From JAJXWB01 sp046349085 (GTDB taxonomy: Bacteria > Pseudomonadota > Alphaproteobacteria > Rhizobiales > Beijerinckiaceae), in NCBI GenBank assembly GCA_046349085.1, contig JAXMDA010000003.1, positions 186,001-250,000 of the forward strand: a stretch of 64,000 bases of DNA. Reading direction: 5' to 3'. Made by a program: the position numbers and the translations under genes. The stretch's first letter is position 1; each line of letters begins with the position of its first letter. The notes under the pieces were generated by a model. The model was not told the DNA's origin, ran no database searches, and saw only the letters and a program-made list of their open reading frames with translations. Of this stretch, positions 46,145 through 55,574 are shown one piece after another.

Positions 46145-48021
46145 CCTCCAGCGTCATTGCATCGGGCCGCCTGAACTGGCTCGCGACCTTTACGCCGTTT
46201 CTGAAATGGGCGCCGCTCGTCAACGGACGGACGTTCCGGGCCGACCTGCTGGCGGGATTGACCGGCGCGGTGGTCGTGCTGCCGCAAGGCGTGGCCTTCG
46301 CCACGATCGCCGGCATGCCGCCGCAATACGGGCTCTACGCCTCGATCGTGCCGACAATCATCGCCGCCCTGTTCGGCTCGTCGTGGCATCTCGTCGCCGG
46401 CCCTTCCACCACGGCCTCGCTTGTCCTGGCCGCCTCGCTCGCGCATTTCGCCACGCCCGGCACGCCCTATTACGTGCAACTGGCCATGACGCTGGCGATC
46501 ATGACCGGGTTGATCGAACTCGCGCTCGGCCTCGCGCGGCTGGGCGTCATCGTCAACTTCATCTCGCATTCCGTGGTGATCGGCTACACGGCCGGGGTCG
46601 GCGCGCTCATCGTCGCGACGCAGGCGTCCACCTTCTTCGGTTTTCACCTGCCGGCGGATCATGATTTCGTGCCGGCGGTTTGGGATACGATATCGAATCT
46701 CCCGCTTCTGTCGGTGCCCGAAACCATCGTCGCATTCGCGACGCTGGGCGCCGGCGCGCTGTCGCGCAAGCGCTTCCCGCGCGTGCCTTACATGCTGCCC
46801 GCGATCTTCGTCGGCGGGCTTGTCGGCGCGGCGGTCAATTTCTGGTCGCCGGGCGCGGTGCTGGTCGTCGGCGCCCTGCCCGCGCAATTGCCGCCTCTGT
46901 CCGCGCCGAGCTTCGATCCGCATACCTGGCGCATCCTGCTGCCGACCGCGCTCGCCGTCGCCATCTCCGCCCTCAACGAAGTCGTGTCGATCGGCCGGGC
47001 CCTCTCCATGCGGTCCGAGCAGGACCTGGACATCAACCAGGAGTTCGTCGGCCAGGGTCTGGCCAATATCGCCGCGCCCTTCTTTTCCGGCTATGTCGTT
47101 TCCGGCTCGTTCAACCGCAGCGCGCTCAACTACGAATCCGGCGCGCGCACGCCCATGGCGGCCATTTCCGCGGGCGTCCTCCTGCTCGGGCTCGTCGTAT
47201 TCGCCGCCCCGCTCGCCGCCTATCTGCCGAAGTCTGCGATGGCCGCTTCGCTCGTGATGATCGGCTGGGGCCTGATCGACCGCAAGAGCATCGCGAATCT
47301 GTGGCGCATGAGCCGCTCGGAGCGCTGGATATTCATCATCACCATCTTCACAGCGCTGTTCATTCACATTCAGATGTCGATCTTCGTAGGCGTCGCGCTT
47401 TCGCTGCTCGTCTTTCTGTACAAGACTTCGGTTCCGGAACTGCGCCGCCGCGTGCCCGATCCGATGAGCCCGAACCGCAAGTTCACCGACGTGCGGCCGG
47501 ATTTGCCGGAATGCCCGCAGTTCCATTTGCTGCGCCTCGACGGCGCGCTCTATTTCGGGGCGGTGGCGAGTTTTCGCGACTCCATGCGCAAGCTCGAGGC
47601 GGAGGCGCCGAACTGCAAGCAGATCGCCATCGTGATGACCGGCGTGAATTTCATCGATCTTGCAGGCGCGGAGGCGCTGGCGCTGGAAGCGCGCAAGATG
47701 CGCGCGCGCGGCGGCGGCCTGTACCTGATCCGCCTCAAGGAGCGCGCTTCGGAGTTTCTAGCGCGCGGGCAATATGCCGATATGATTGGCCGCGAAAACG
47801 TGTTCAGGTCGAAAACCACGGCGCTGCGCGAGGTCTATCGAAATCTGGACTACGATGTCTGTCGCGACTGCCGGTTGCGCGTCTTCGTCGAATGCGCGCG
47901 ACTTGGTAAGCAGGAGCCGCGCGGGGGCGACGACCAGGTAGAGCGCGCCGACGCCGAAGAGCTCCGTTCCGCAGCCGATTCGCCGACAAAACCGACAACC
48001 GGAAACGCCTCCCGATGCTGA
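46141..48021 (+). CDS. SulP-family anion transporter with STAS domain (second of two)
   Basis: A 626-residue paralogue of the preceding protein, similar over its whole length (GMPPQYGLYASIVPTIIAAL, YVVSGSFNRSALNYESGART, tail CRDCRLRVFVECARLGKQEP) with an added 35-residue polar C-terminus. The pair probably arose by tandem duplication and may work as a heterodimer or on different anions. Its last codons overlap the soeA start by 7 bp, which ties transporter and sulfite dehydrogenase synthesis together. Confidence 0.9.
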   Translation: MTSSVIASGRLNWLATFTPFLKWAPLVNGRTFRADLLAGLTGAVVVLPQGVAFATIAGMPPQYGLYASIVPTIIAALFGSSWHLVAGPSTTASLVLAASLAHFATPGTPYYVQLAMTLAIMTGLIELALGLARLGVIVNFISHSVVIGYTAGVGALIVATQASTFFGFHLPADHDFVPAVWDTISNLPLLSVPETIVAFATLGAGALSRKRFPRVPYMLPAIFVGGLVGAAVNFWSPGAVLVVGALPAQLPPLSAPSFDPHTWRILLPTALAVAISALNEVVSIGRALSMRSEQDLDINQEFVGQGLANIAAPFFSGYVVSGSFNRSALNYESGARTPMAAISAGVLLLGLVVFAAPLAAYLPKSAMAASLVMIGWGLIDRKSIANLWRMSRSERWIFIITIFTALFIHIQMSIFVGVALSLLVFLYKTSVPELRRRVPDPMSPNRKFTDVRPDLPECPQFHLLRLDGALYFGAVASFRDSMRKLEAEAPNCKQIAIVMTGVNFIDLAGAEALALEARKMRARGGGLYLIRLKERASEFLARGQYADMIGRENVFRSKTTALREVYRNLDYDVCRDCRLRVFVECARLGKQEPRGGDDQVERADAEELRSAADSPTKPTTGNASRC

Positions 48022-50873
48022 ACGACCCCGTAATCGAACTTTCGCCCGAAGTCGCCGACGAGGTGAAATACACGACCTGCTACATGTGCGCCTGCCGCTG
48101 CGGCATAAAGGTGCACCTGAAGGACGGGCAGATCCGCTACATCGAGGGCAACAAGAATCATCCGGTCAACAAGGGCGTGCTGTGCGGCAAGGGCTCGTCC
48201 GGGATCATGCAGCACTATTCGCCGGCTCGCCTGCGCAAGCCGCTGAAGCGCGTCGGCGAACGCGGGCGCGGCGAGTTTGTCGAGATCGAGTGGGAGGAGG
48301 CGCTCTCGCTCGCGACCGAATGGCTCGGCAATATCCGCAGGACCGACCCGAAGAAGCTGGCTTTCTTTACCGGCCGCGATCAGAGCCAGTCGCTGACCGG
48401 CTGGTGGGCGATGCAGTTCGGCACGCCGAATTTCGCCGCGCACGGCGGTTTCTGCTCGGTCAACATGGCGGCGGCCGGGCTCTACACGATCGGCGGCTCC
48501 TTCTGGGAATTCGGCGAGCCCGACTGGGATCGTGCGAAATATCTGATGATCTTCGGCGTCGCCGAGGACCACGATTCCAATCCCATCAAAACCGGACTCG
48601 GCAAGATGAAGGGGCGCGGCGCCAAGGTCGTGTCCGTCAATCCCGTGCGCACCGGCTATTCGGCCGTCGCCGACGAATGGATCGGCATCCGGCCGGGCGC
48701 CGACGGGCTGTTCGTGCTCGCCCTGATCCACGAACTTCTCAACGCCGACAAGATCGATCTCGAGTACCTTGTCCGCTACACCAACGCGCCCTGGCTCGTC
48801 ATCCAGTCGCCGGGCGCGCCGGACCACGGCCTGTTCGCGCGCGATTCCGACGGCGATCCGCTCTGCTTCGACCAGAAATCGAAGGGCATTGTGAAAGCGA
48901 AGGAGATCGCCATCGCGCCGGCGATCGTCGGCGAATTTGAACTCGCCGATGGCCGCAAGGCGGTCCCGGCGTTTCAACTCATCGCCGAGCGCTACATGGA
49001 TGCGCGCTACAGCCCCGATGCGGTCGCCGCGCAATGCGGCGTGAGCGCGGACCAGATCCGCCGCATTGCGGCCGAACTCGCCGACGTCGCCTTCAATCAG
49101 GCGATCACGCTCGACGTCGAATGGACGGACTGGGCCGGCCGCAAGCACGACAAGTTCATCGGCCGCCCCGTCGCCATGCACGCCATGCGCGGGATTTCCG
49201 CACATTCCAACGGCTTCCACACCTGCCGCGCGATTCACTTCCTGCAGGTGTTGCTGGGCGCTGTCGAATGTCCCGGCGGCTTCCGCTTCAAGCCGCCCTT
49301 CCCCAAGCCGATTCCGCCGGGTCCCAAGCCGTCCGGCAGGGGCTGCGCGCCGATGAAGCCGCTCGCCGGCATGCCGCTCGGCTTTACCGCCGGACCAGAG
49401 GACCTGCTGCTCGAGTCCGACGGTTCGCCAATTCGCATCGACAAGGCGTACAGCTGGGAGGCGCCGCTCTCCTCGCACGGCCTGATGCACATGGTCATCA
49501 CCAATGCGTGGAAGGGCGATCCCTACAAGATCGACACGCTGTTCATGTACATGGCCAATATGTCCTGGAACAGCACCATGAACACCAAGGGCGTCATGGA
49601 GATGCTGACGGACAAGGACGCCTCGACCGGCGAGTACAAGATCCCGCGCATCATCTATTCCGACGCCTACGCCTCCGAAATGGTGTCCTACGCCGATCTC
49701 GTGCTGCCCGACACGACCTATCTCGAACGCTGGGACTGCATCTCCCTGCTCGACCGACCGATCTGCGAGGCCGACGGCCCGGCCGACGCTATCCGGCAGC
49801 CGGTTGTCGAACCGGATCGCGACGTCCGCGCCTTCCAGACCGTGCTGCTCGACCTCGGCGCGCGGCTGAAGCTGCCCGGCATGATCCAGGAAGACGAGAC
49901 GCCGAAATATCCCGGCGGCTATCCCGACTACATCGTCAACCACGAGCGCGCGCCGGGCATCGGCCCGCTCGCCGGCTGGCGCGGCGCAGATGGCGACGAA
50001 CACGGCCGCGGCGCGCCGAACGGCAACCAGTTGCAGGCCTATATCGACCACCAATGCTTCTGGCACCACGAACTGGCGCCCGATCAGAAGTTCTACAAGT
50101 TCGCCAACCAGGGATATCTGAAGTTCGCCTGCCGCATGGGCTTCGTCGGCTCGTCCGACCAGATCGTGCTGCAGCTCTATTCCGAACCGATGCAGAAATT
50201 CAGGCTCGCCGCCGAGGGGCATGGACCGAACCAGCCGCCGGACAATATGCGCGAACGCATCAAGGCGACGTTCGACCCGCTGCCGATCTGGTACGAGCCG
50301 TTCGAAGAAGCGATGGTCGACAAGAAGGCCTACCCGCTGCACGCGCTCACCCAGCGTCCGATGATCATGTACCACTCCTGGGGCTCGCAGAACGCGTGGC
50401 TGCGCCAGATCCTCGGCCGCAACAAGCTCTACGTTTCGACTGTCAAGGCGCGCGAGCTCGGCCTCGAGGATGGAGACTGGGCGCGCGTGACGAGCCACAA
50501 CGGCTCGATCAAGGCGCAGATCAAGACAATGGAAGGCGTCAATCCCGAAACGGTCTGGACCTGGAACGCGATCGGCAAGCGCGCGGGCTCGTGGACGCTT
50601 GCGCCCGATGCGCCGGAAGCGAAAAAAGGCTTCTTGCTCAATCACCTCATCAGCGAATTGCTGCCGCCGGAAAAAGACGGCCGTCGGCTTGCCAATTCCG
50701 ATCCGATCACCGGACAGGCGGCATGGTTCGATCTGCGTGTGCGCATTGAGAAATGCGCGCCGGGCGCCGAGACGAGCGAGCCGCAATTCCCGGTCTTGCC
50801 GCGTCCGCCGGGGGTCGATGCGGCGCCGACGATCAACAGTTTCGGCGCGAGTCTCGCGCACAAGAAGCGCTGA
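48015..50873 (+). CDS. soeA: SoeA, molybdopterin subunit of cytoplasmic sulfite dehydrogenase
   Basis: A 952-residue CISM-family protein. The N-terminal [4Fe-4S] site is C22YMCACRC29 with Cys57 in KGVLCGKGSSGI. No Tat signal is present, so it stays in the cytoplasm, unlike PsrA/PhsA relatives. The Mo-bisMGD domains include FCSVNMAAAGLYTIGGSFWE and a C-terminal nucleotide-binding domain. It oxidises sulfite made by DsrAB to sulfate. Substrate assignment rests on the soeABC order and the sulfur context; polysulfide reductase is the main alternative. Confidence 0.9.
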   Translation: MLNDPVIELSPEVADEVKYTTCYMCACRCGIKVHLKDGQIRYIEGNKNHPVNKGVLCGKGSSGIMQHYSPARLRKPLKRVGERGRGEFVEIEWEEALSLATEWLGNIRRTDPKKLAFFTGRDQSQSLTGWWAMQFGTPNFAAHGGFCSVNMAAAGLYTIGGSFWEFGEPDWDRAKYLMIFGVAEDHDSNPIKTGLGKMKGRGAKVVSVNPVRTGYSAVADEWIGIRPGADGLFVLALIHELLNADKIDLEYLVRYTNAPWLVIQSPGAPDHGLFARDSDGDPLCFDQKSKGIVKAKEIAIAPAIVGEFELADGRKAVPAFQLIAERYMDARYSPDAVAAQCGVSADQIRRIAAELADVAFNQAITLDVEWTDWAGRKHDKFIGRPVAMHAMRGISAHSNGFHTCRAIHFLQVLLGAVECPGGFRFKPPFPKPIPPGPKPSGRGCAPMKPLAGMPLGFTAGPEDLLLESDGSPIRIDKAYSWEAPLSSHGLMHMVITNAWKGDPYKIDTLFMYMANMSWNSTMNTKGVMEMLTDKDASTGEYKIPRIIYSDAYASEMVSYADLVLPDTTYLERWDCISLLDRPICEADGPADAIRQPVVEPDRDVRAFQTVLLDLGARLKLPGMIQEDETPKYPGGYPDYIVNHERAPGIGPLAGWRGADGDEHGRGAPNGNQLQAYIDHQCFWHHELAPDQKFYKFANQGYLKFACRMGFVGSSDQIVLQLYSEPMQKFRLAAEGHGPNQPPDNMRERIKATFDPLPIWYEPFEEAMVDKKAYPLHALTQRPMIMYHSWGSQNAWLRQILGRNKLYVSTVKARELGLEDGDWARVTSHNGSIKAQIKTMEGVNPETVWTWNAIGKRAGSWTLAPDAPEAKKGFLLNHLISELLPPEKDGRRLANSDPITGQAAWFDLRVRIEKCAPGAETSEPQFPVLPRPPGVDAAPTINSFGASLAHKKR

Positions 50874-50888
50874 GGCTGGAGACCGCAC

Positions 50889-51641
50889 ATGACCAGCCTC
50901 CCGACAGCAACGGGCGACAAGCGCCTTGGCCTCGTCATCGACCTCGACACATGCGTGGGCTGTCACGCCTGCGCAACCAATTGCAAGGAATGGAACACGT
51001 CCGGTCATTCCGCGCCGCTGACCGACATTAACGCCTATCAGGCCGAGCAGCGCGGCGTGTGGTTCAATCGCGTCTTCACCTACGAAGTGGGCGGACAGGG
51101 ACGGACCGCACGCACGGTGCATTTTCCAAAGAACTGTCTGCACTGCGAAAAACCGGATTGCGTGACCGTCTGCCCGACCGGCGCCTCCTACAAGCGCGCG
51201 GAAGACGGCATCGTTCTCGTCGATCACGACAGGTGCATCGGGTGCAAGTTGTGTTCGTGGGCCTGCCCCTACGGCGCGCGCGAGTACGACGAAGACGTCG
51301 GCGTGATGAAGAAATGCACGCTGTGCATCGACAAGATCTACAACAAGAATCTTGACGAGGCCGATCGCATTCCGGCCTGCGTGGCCACCTGCCCCGCCAA
51401 GGCTCGGCATTTCGGCGATTTTGCCGATCCGGACTCCAACGTCTCGCAGCTCGTGCGCGAGCGCGGCGGTTACGATCTGATGCCCGAAACCGGCTATCGT
51501 CCGACGAGCAAATATCTGCCGCCGCGCACGGGCAATGGCGCCGGCGGCGCGCATGGCGGCGCCAAGAAACTCGAACCCGCTCCCGATCTCGCCGGCGCAG
51601 GCAAGTTCCTGCGCTGGATCGATCGCGCGCTGTCCCGCTGA
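50889..51641 (+). CDS. soeB: SoeB, iron-sulfur electron-transfer subunit
   Basis: A 250-residue DmsB/PsrB-like protein with four cysteine groups for four [4Fe-4S] clusters: CVGCHACATNC, CLHCEKPDCVTVCPTG, CIGCKLCSWACPYG and CTLC...CVATC. There is no signal peptide. It links SoeA to the membrane subunit. It follows soeA by 15 bp. Confidence 0.93.
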   Translation: MTSLPTATGDKRLGLVIDLDTCVGCHACATNCKEWNTSGHSAPLTDINAYQAEQRGVWFNRVFTYEVGGQGRTARTVHFPKNCLHCEKPDCVTVCPTGASYKRAEDGIVLVDHDRCIGCKLCSWACPYGAREYDEDVGVMKKCTLCIDKIYNKNLDEADRIPACVATCPAKARHFGDFADPDSNVSQLVRERGGYDLMPETGYRPTSKYLPPRTGNGAGGAHGGAKKLEPAPDLAGAGKFLRWIDRALSR

Positions 51642-51650
51642 GGCCTGTCC

Positions 51651-52595
51651 ATGCATCCCGCCTATTCCGTCATTCTCTTCACCACCGCTTCGGGCGCGGG
51701 TTATGGGCTGCTGGCGTTGCTCGCAGTGTTCGGCGCCGCTGGCGTGCTGCCTGCCAACACGTGGCTCGGCCTGGTCGGCGTCGGGCTCGGTGTGGCGCTT
51801 GTCGCAATCGGCCTGCTCTCGTCCACCTTCCACCTCGGCCGCCCGGAGCGCGCAATGCGCGCCTTCACGCAGTGGCGGTCGTCGTGGCTCGCGCGGGAAG
51901 GCGTCGCCGCCATCCTGGCTTTCCTGCCGGTCGCCGTGTTCGGCATCGGCTGGGTCTTTCTCAACGATACGTCGGGCGCCTTCGCATGGGCGGGCGCTGC
52001 GACGGCCGCCATGGCCTTCGTCACGGTCTGCTGCACCGCGATGATCTATGCCAGCCTCAAGACCATCCGGCAGTGGAACAATGCGCTGACGCTGCCCGCC
52101 TATCTCGTTCTGGGGCTTGCGACGGGCGCGATCCTGCTCGTGCTGATTTCCGCCGCGTTCGGCGTCTTCCGCCCTGCTTTCGCCGCGCTGGCGTTGACGC
52201 TGCTGGCGCTCGGCTTCGCGATCAAGCTCGCCTATTGGCGTCATATCGATGCGGAGCGCCCGCGCTCGACGCTCGGCTCCGCGACCGGCCTCGCCCGCTT
52301 CGGCGAGGTGCGCCTGCTCGAAATGCCGCATACGGAAGAGAACTTCATCATGCGGGAAATGGGCTACGCGGTCGCGCGCAAACACGCGCGGCGTCTACGC
52401 AGGCTCGCCGCGCTCGCGCTCTTCGTCATCCCTCTGATCCTGCTCGCGCTGATCCTGTGGAGCGGCCCCGCCTCGGCGATCGCGTTGAGTTCGTTGGCCA
52501 CCCTCAGCGCGGCGTTGGGCGTCGCCGTCGAGCGCTGGTTGTTTTTCGCCGAGGCGACCCACACGAGCATGATCTACTACGGCCGGGCCGCCTGA
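51651..52595 (+). CDS. soeC: SoeC, membrane anchor subunit
   Basis: A 314-residue DmsC-type protein with about eight membrane helices and the segment FHLGRPERAMRAFTQWRSSW typical of the family. It anchors SoeAB to the inner membrane and passes electrons to quinone. It follows soeB by 9 bp; the coding run ends here before the AT-rich gap that holds regulatory site 6. Confidence 0.92.
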   Translation: MHPAYSVILFTTASGAGYGLLALLAVFGAAGVLPANTWLGLVGVGLGVALVAIGLLSSTFHLGRPERAMRAFTQWRSSWLAREGVAAILAFLPVAVFGIGWVFLNDTSGAFAWAGAATAAMAFVTVCCTAMIYASLKTIRQWNNALTLPAYLVLGLATGAILLVLISAAFGVFRPAFAALALTLLALGFAIKLAYWRHIDAERPRSTLGSATGLARFGEVRLLEMPHTEENFIMREMGYAVARKHARRLRRLAALALFVIPLILLALILWSGPASAIALSSLATLSAALGVAVERWLFFAEATHTSMIYYGRAA

Positions 52596-52610
52596 AGGAT
52601 AGACCAACCT

Positions 52611-52626
52611 ATTCGAATATTATAAG
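52611..52626 (+). promoter_or_regulatory. Candidate sulfur-regulon operator, site 6 (dsrE2-tusA)
   Basis: ATTCGAATATTATAAG, core at 52614-52620, full match to CGAATATNAKRA. It lies in the 75-bp gap between soeC and dsrE2, 45 bp before the ATG, so dsrE2-tusA may have its own regulated promoter. Confidence 0.55.
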
Positions 52627-52670
52627 ATGTGAGGAATAGACGCAGCCGCGCCAAGCGCCGGGAGGAGATC

Positions 52671-53177
52671 ATGTCGGAAGCCGAAAGCAACGGCGTCAAC
52701 GCCAAGTCGATGACCATCATTGTCACCAAAGGCACCCTGGACTGGGCCTATCCGCCCTTCATCCTGGGCACGACGGCGGCGGCCATGGGCGTCGACGTCA
52801 CCATGTTCTTCACGTTCTACGGCCTTTCGCTTCTGAAGAAGAAGCTTGATCTCGCCGTGTCGCCGCTCGGCAACCCTGCAATGAAGATGCCGATGATGGG
52901 AATGCACATGGGCATGCCCAATCTGGTTGGCATGCTGCCAGGCGTGGAAGCCGGCGCGACAGCCATGATGAAGGACATGATCAAGAAGAAGGGCGTCGCC
53001 TCCATTGAGGAATTGCGCGAGGCGGCGGTCGAATGCGACGTGAACATCATCGCGTGCCAGATGACCATGGATCTCTTCGAGTTCAAGAAAGAGGACATGA
53101 TCGACGGTGTAAAGCTTGGCGGCGCTGCGACATACATGGAGCAGGCGCTCAAGTCGCACATCAATCTGTATATCTGA
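52671..53177 (+). CDS. dsrE2: DsrE2-type membrane-associated sulfurtransferase
   Basis: A 168-residue DsrE2A-family protein, ATG after GGGAGGAG. It has the fold start TIIVTKGTLDWAYPPFILGT, a hydrophobic Met-rich segment (residues 66-92, KMPMMGMHMGMPNLVGML), and the conserved cysteine Cys129 in VNIIACQMTMDLF with Cys122 nearby. In purple sulfur bacteria DsrE2 is encoded with tusA and rhodanese and takes part in persulfide delivery to Dsr. Here tusA follows after 48 bp and no rhodanese gene is adjacent. Confidence 0.9.
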   Translation: MSEAESNGVNAKSMTIIVTKGTLDWAYPPFILGTTAAAMGVDVTMFFTFYGLSLLKKKLDLAVSPLGNPAMKMPMMGMHMGMPNLVGMLPGVEAGATAMMKDMIKKKGVASIEELREAAVECDVNIIACQMTMDLFEFKKEDMIDGVKLGGAATYMEQALKSHINLYI

Positions 53178-53225
53178 ACCGGATGGGCGCCGCCCGCATC
53201 CAGAACGCCAGGGAGAAAACTGCAA

Positions 53226-53453
53226 ATGGCTGACAAGACTCTCGACGCCAAGGGATTGAATTGCCCGCTGCCGATTCTGCGCGCCAAGAAGACGCTGAAG
53301 GAAGTGCCGCGCGGCGGCACCCTGGAAATTCTCGCGACCGATCCCGGCTCGGTGGCGGACTTCGCCGCCTTTTGCAAGACGACCGGCAACGAACTTGTCG
53401 AATCGACCGCCGACGGCGGCGTCTATAGGTTTTTGATCAAACATACGGGTTGA
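53226..53453 (+). CDS. tusA: TusA sulfur carrier
   Basis: A 75-residue protein with the family CPxP motif in LNCPLPILRAKKTL; Cys13 carries the persulfide. The second half EILATDPGSVADFAAFCK is typical. It is the likely donor to DsrEFH. A strong terminator follows, closing the sulfur region. Confidence 0.95.
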   Translation: MADKTLDAKGLNCPLPILRAKKTLKEVPRGGTLEILATDPGSVADFAAFCKTTGNELVESTADGGVYRFLIKHTG

Positions 53454-53470
53454 GCGATACGCAATGAACG

Positions 53471-53501
53471 AAAAAGCCGGGCCTGTGCCCGGCTTTTTTT
53501 T
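53471..53501 (+). terminator. Rho-independent terminator after tusA
   Basis: AAAAAGCCGGGC (53471-53482) and GCCCGGCTTTTT (53487-53498) form a stem with a CTGT loop followed by more T residues. It is bidirectional in form and begins 17 bp after the tusA stop. Confidence 0.93.
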
Positions 53502-53541
53502 GTCGCGGGCCTGACGTCGAGACGCGCTGCGCGACTGCGCG

Positions 53542-53557
53542 TTTATGGGTTCTTTAT
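53542..53557 (+). promoter_or_regulatory. Candidate KdpE box of the kdp operon
   Basis: TTTATGGGTTCTTTAT, two TTTAT half-sites with starts 11 bp apart, followed by ATTGAAT at 53578-53584. It is nearly identical to the box at 13608-13623. Position 77 bp before the first kdp open frame suits an activator site for KdpE. Confidence 0.6.
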
Positions 53558-53633
53558 GCGCGGCCAGCGAAATCGGCATTGAATCTTTATGGGTCAACCG
53601 CCCAGTTTCACGGCATCGACAATGAGGACTGCG

Positions 53634-53717
53634 ATGCTCGATGTCATCTTTCTGGCTGGGTCGGCGATCCTGTTCGCGATCCTGATCGGCTACGCCGCGT
53701 TTTGCGCAAATCTCTGA
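53634..53717 (+). CDS. 27-residue membrane peptide at the head of the kdp operon
   Basis: ATG at 53634 with GAGG 7 bp upstream encodes MLDVIFLAGSAILFAILIG followed by YAAFCANL: one membrane helix, one cysteine near the end. The stop is 11 bp before kdpF. Short peptides of this type precede kdpF in other proteobacterial kdp operons as far as I recall. It may be a second small stabilising subunit of the Kdp complex or an Inc-like regulator of the pump. Function not established. Confidence 0.6.
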   Translation: MLDVIFLAGSAILFAILIGYAAFCANL

Positions 53718-53728
53718 GAGGATCCGCC

Positions 53729-53815
53729 ATGGCCGAACCAATCCTCGGTCTGGTGGTCGCCGTCTGTCTCGGCGCCTACCTTGTCTACACGCTACTTCAT
53801 CCTGAGAAATTCTAG
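53729..53815 (+). CDS. kdpF: KdpF, small subunit of the potassium-transporting ATPase
   Basis: A 28-residue single-helix peptide, MAEPILGLVVAVCLGAYLV then YTLLHPEKF, ending with the characteristic LLHPEKF. It stabilises the KdpABC complex. It lies 35 bp before kdpA and is too small to be found by most gene finders. Confidence 0.9.
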   Translation: MAEPILGLVVAVCLGAYLVYTLLHPEKF

Positions 53816-53850
53816 CCAAGAGGCGCAGGCGATCCCTGCGAGATGAACTC

Positions 53851-55560
53851 ATGACCCTTGCTGGCTGGCTGCAGATCGCAATCGTGCTCGCGCTCGTTCT
53901 CATTGCTGCGATCCCGCTCAGCATCTACATTGCCCGCGTTCTCGCAGGCGAGCGCACTTTCCTTTCCCCCGTTCTGAAGCCGATCGAAACCGGCTTCTAT
54001 CGCCTTTCCGGCGTCGACGCCGGACGCGAACAGAGCGCCTACGTCTACACGATCGCGATGATCGCCTTTTCGGTCGCGGGCTTCGTGACGCTCTACGCGT
54101 TGCAGCGACTGCAGAACCACCTGCCGCTCAATCCACAGGGTTTTGGTCCTGTGCCGCCCGACCTCGCATTCAATACGTCGATGAGCTTCATCACGAATAC
54201 GAACTGGCAGAACTACGCCGGCGAAACGACGATGAGCCACCTCGTGCAGATGCTCGGCCTCACCGTTCACAATTTCGTTTCTGCGGCGACCGGCCTCGCC
54301 ATGGCGTTCGCGCTCGTCCGCGCGTTCGCGCGCTCGGAATCGCCGACCGTCGGAAATTTCTGGGTCGATCTGACTCGCTCGACGATTTACCTCCTTCTGC
54401 CGATCTCGTTTATCGGCGCGCTGGTCCTCGTCGCGTCGGGCGTGCCGCAGACCCTGCTCGGCTCTGTCGAGGCGACGACTGTCGAAGGCGTCAAGCAGGC
54501 GATCTCGCTCGGGCCGATCGCAAGCCAGGAGTTCATCAAGGAGCTCGGCACCAACGGCGGCGGCTTCTTCAACGCCAATTCTGCGCATCCCTTCGAGAAT
54601 CCGAACGCATTCACGAACGTGCTCGAAATCTGGGCGCTTCTGGTGATCCCGGCCGCGGCGGTTCTGGCGTTCGGCCGCACTGTCGGCGACACGCGCCAGG
54701 GCGCGGCGGTTCTCGCGACGATGACGATCATGCTGCTCGTCGGCGTCCTTGTCGCCTATCATTATGAAGGCGCCGGCAATCCGATCCTGACAGCGCTCGG
54801 CGTCGATCCGGCGCAGGGCAACATGGAGGGCAAGGAGCTCCGCTTCGGAGCGGCGATGAGCGCTCTTTTCGCCACAGCGACCACCGGAACCAGCACAGGC
54901 GCGGTCAATTCGATGCACGACTCATTCCTGCCGCTGGCCGGTCTCGTGCCGCTGTTCAACATGCTGCTCGGCAGCATTGCGCCCGGCGGCGTCGGCGCCG
55001 GATTGTATGGCTTCCTGGTCGTGGTCGTCATTGCAGTGTTCGTCGCCGGTCTCATGGTCGGGCGGACGCCGGAATATCTCGGCAAGAAGATCGAGGCGCG
55101 AGAGATGAAGCTCGCGATGCTCGCCGTACTGATCTATCCGCTGAGCGTTCTCGGATTCTCCGCCTCCTCGGTCATGATCAGGAGCGCGCTCGACAGCCTC
55201 AACAATGCCGGTCCTCATGGCCTGAGCGAAATCCTCTACGCATTCGCTTCGGCCAATGACAACAACGGCTCGGCCTTTGCCGGGCTTAGCGGCAACACGC
55301 TCTGGTACAATTCGACGCTCGGCCTCGCCATGTTCCTCGGCCGCTTCGCCTACATCATTCCCGTGCTCGCCATGGCCGGGACGATTTCCGCGAAGAAGAA
55401 GGCGCCGGCCTCTGCGGGCACGTTCCCGACCCACGGGCCTCTGTTCGTCGGTCTGCTTCTCGGCGTGATCCTCATTCTCTACCTCCTGCAATATTTCCCC
55501 GCGCTCGCGCTCGGGCCGATCGTCGAGCACTTCCTGATGCTCGACGGCAAGACCTTCTGA
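53851..55560 (+). CDS. kdpA: KdpA, potassium-binding subunit
   Basis: A 569-residue membrane protein with four repeated pore segments of the K+ channel superfamily. TNTNWQNYAGETTMSH and GTNGGGFFNANSAHPFENPN form selectivity-filter loops, and TATTGTSTGAVNSMHDSF is also typical. It takes K+ from the periplasm and feeds it to KdpB. Confidence 0.96.
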   Translation: MTLAGWLQIAIVLALVLIAAIPLSIYIARVLAGERTFLSPVLKPIETGFYRLSGVDAGREQSAYVYTIAMIAFSVAGFVTLYALQRLQNHLPLNPQGFGPVPPDLAFNTSMSFITNTNWQNYAGETTMSHLVQMLGLTVHNFVSAATGLAMAFALVRAFARSESPTVGNFWVDLTRSTIYLLLPISFIGALVLVASGVPQTLLGSVEATTVEGVKQAISLGPIASQEFIKELGTNGGGFFNANSAHPFENPNAFTNVLEIWALLVIPAAAVLAFGRTVGDTRQGAAVLATMTIMLLVGVLVAYHYEGAGNPILTALGVDPAQGNMEGKELRFGAAMSALFATATTGTSTGAVNSMHDSFLPLAGLVPLFNMLLGSIAPGGVGAGLYGFLVVVVIAVFVAGLMVGRTPEYLGKKIEAREMKLAMLAVLIYPLSVLGFSASSVMIRSALDSLNNAGPHGLSEILYAFASANDNNGSAFAGLSGNTLWYNSTLGLAMFLGRFAYIIPVLAMAGTISAKKKAPASAGTFPTHGPLFVGLLLGVILILYLLQYFPALALGPIVEHFLMLDGKTF

Positions 55561-55574
55561 AGGGAGCTTCGAAC

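Noticed and set aside
47850..52385. A 1511-residue minus-strand open frame
   Set aside because: It is the antisense of soeA, soeB and soeC in GC-rich DNA; the protein is low-complexity Arg/Asp/His-rich with no recognisable domain.
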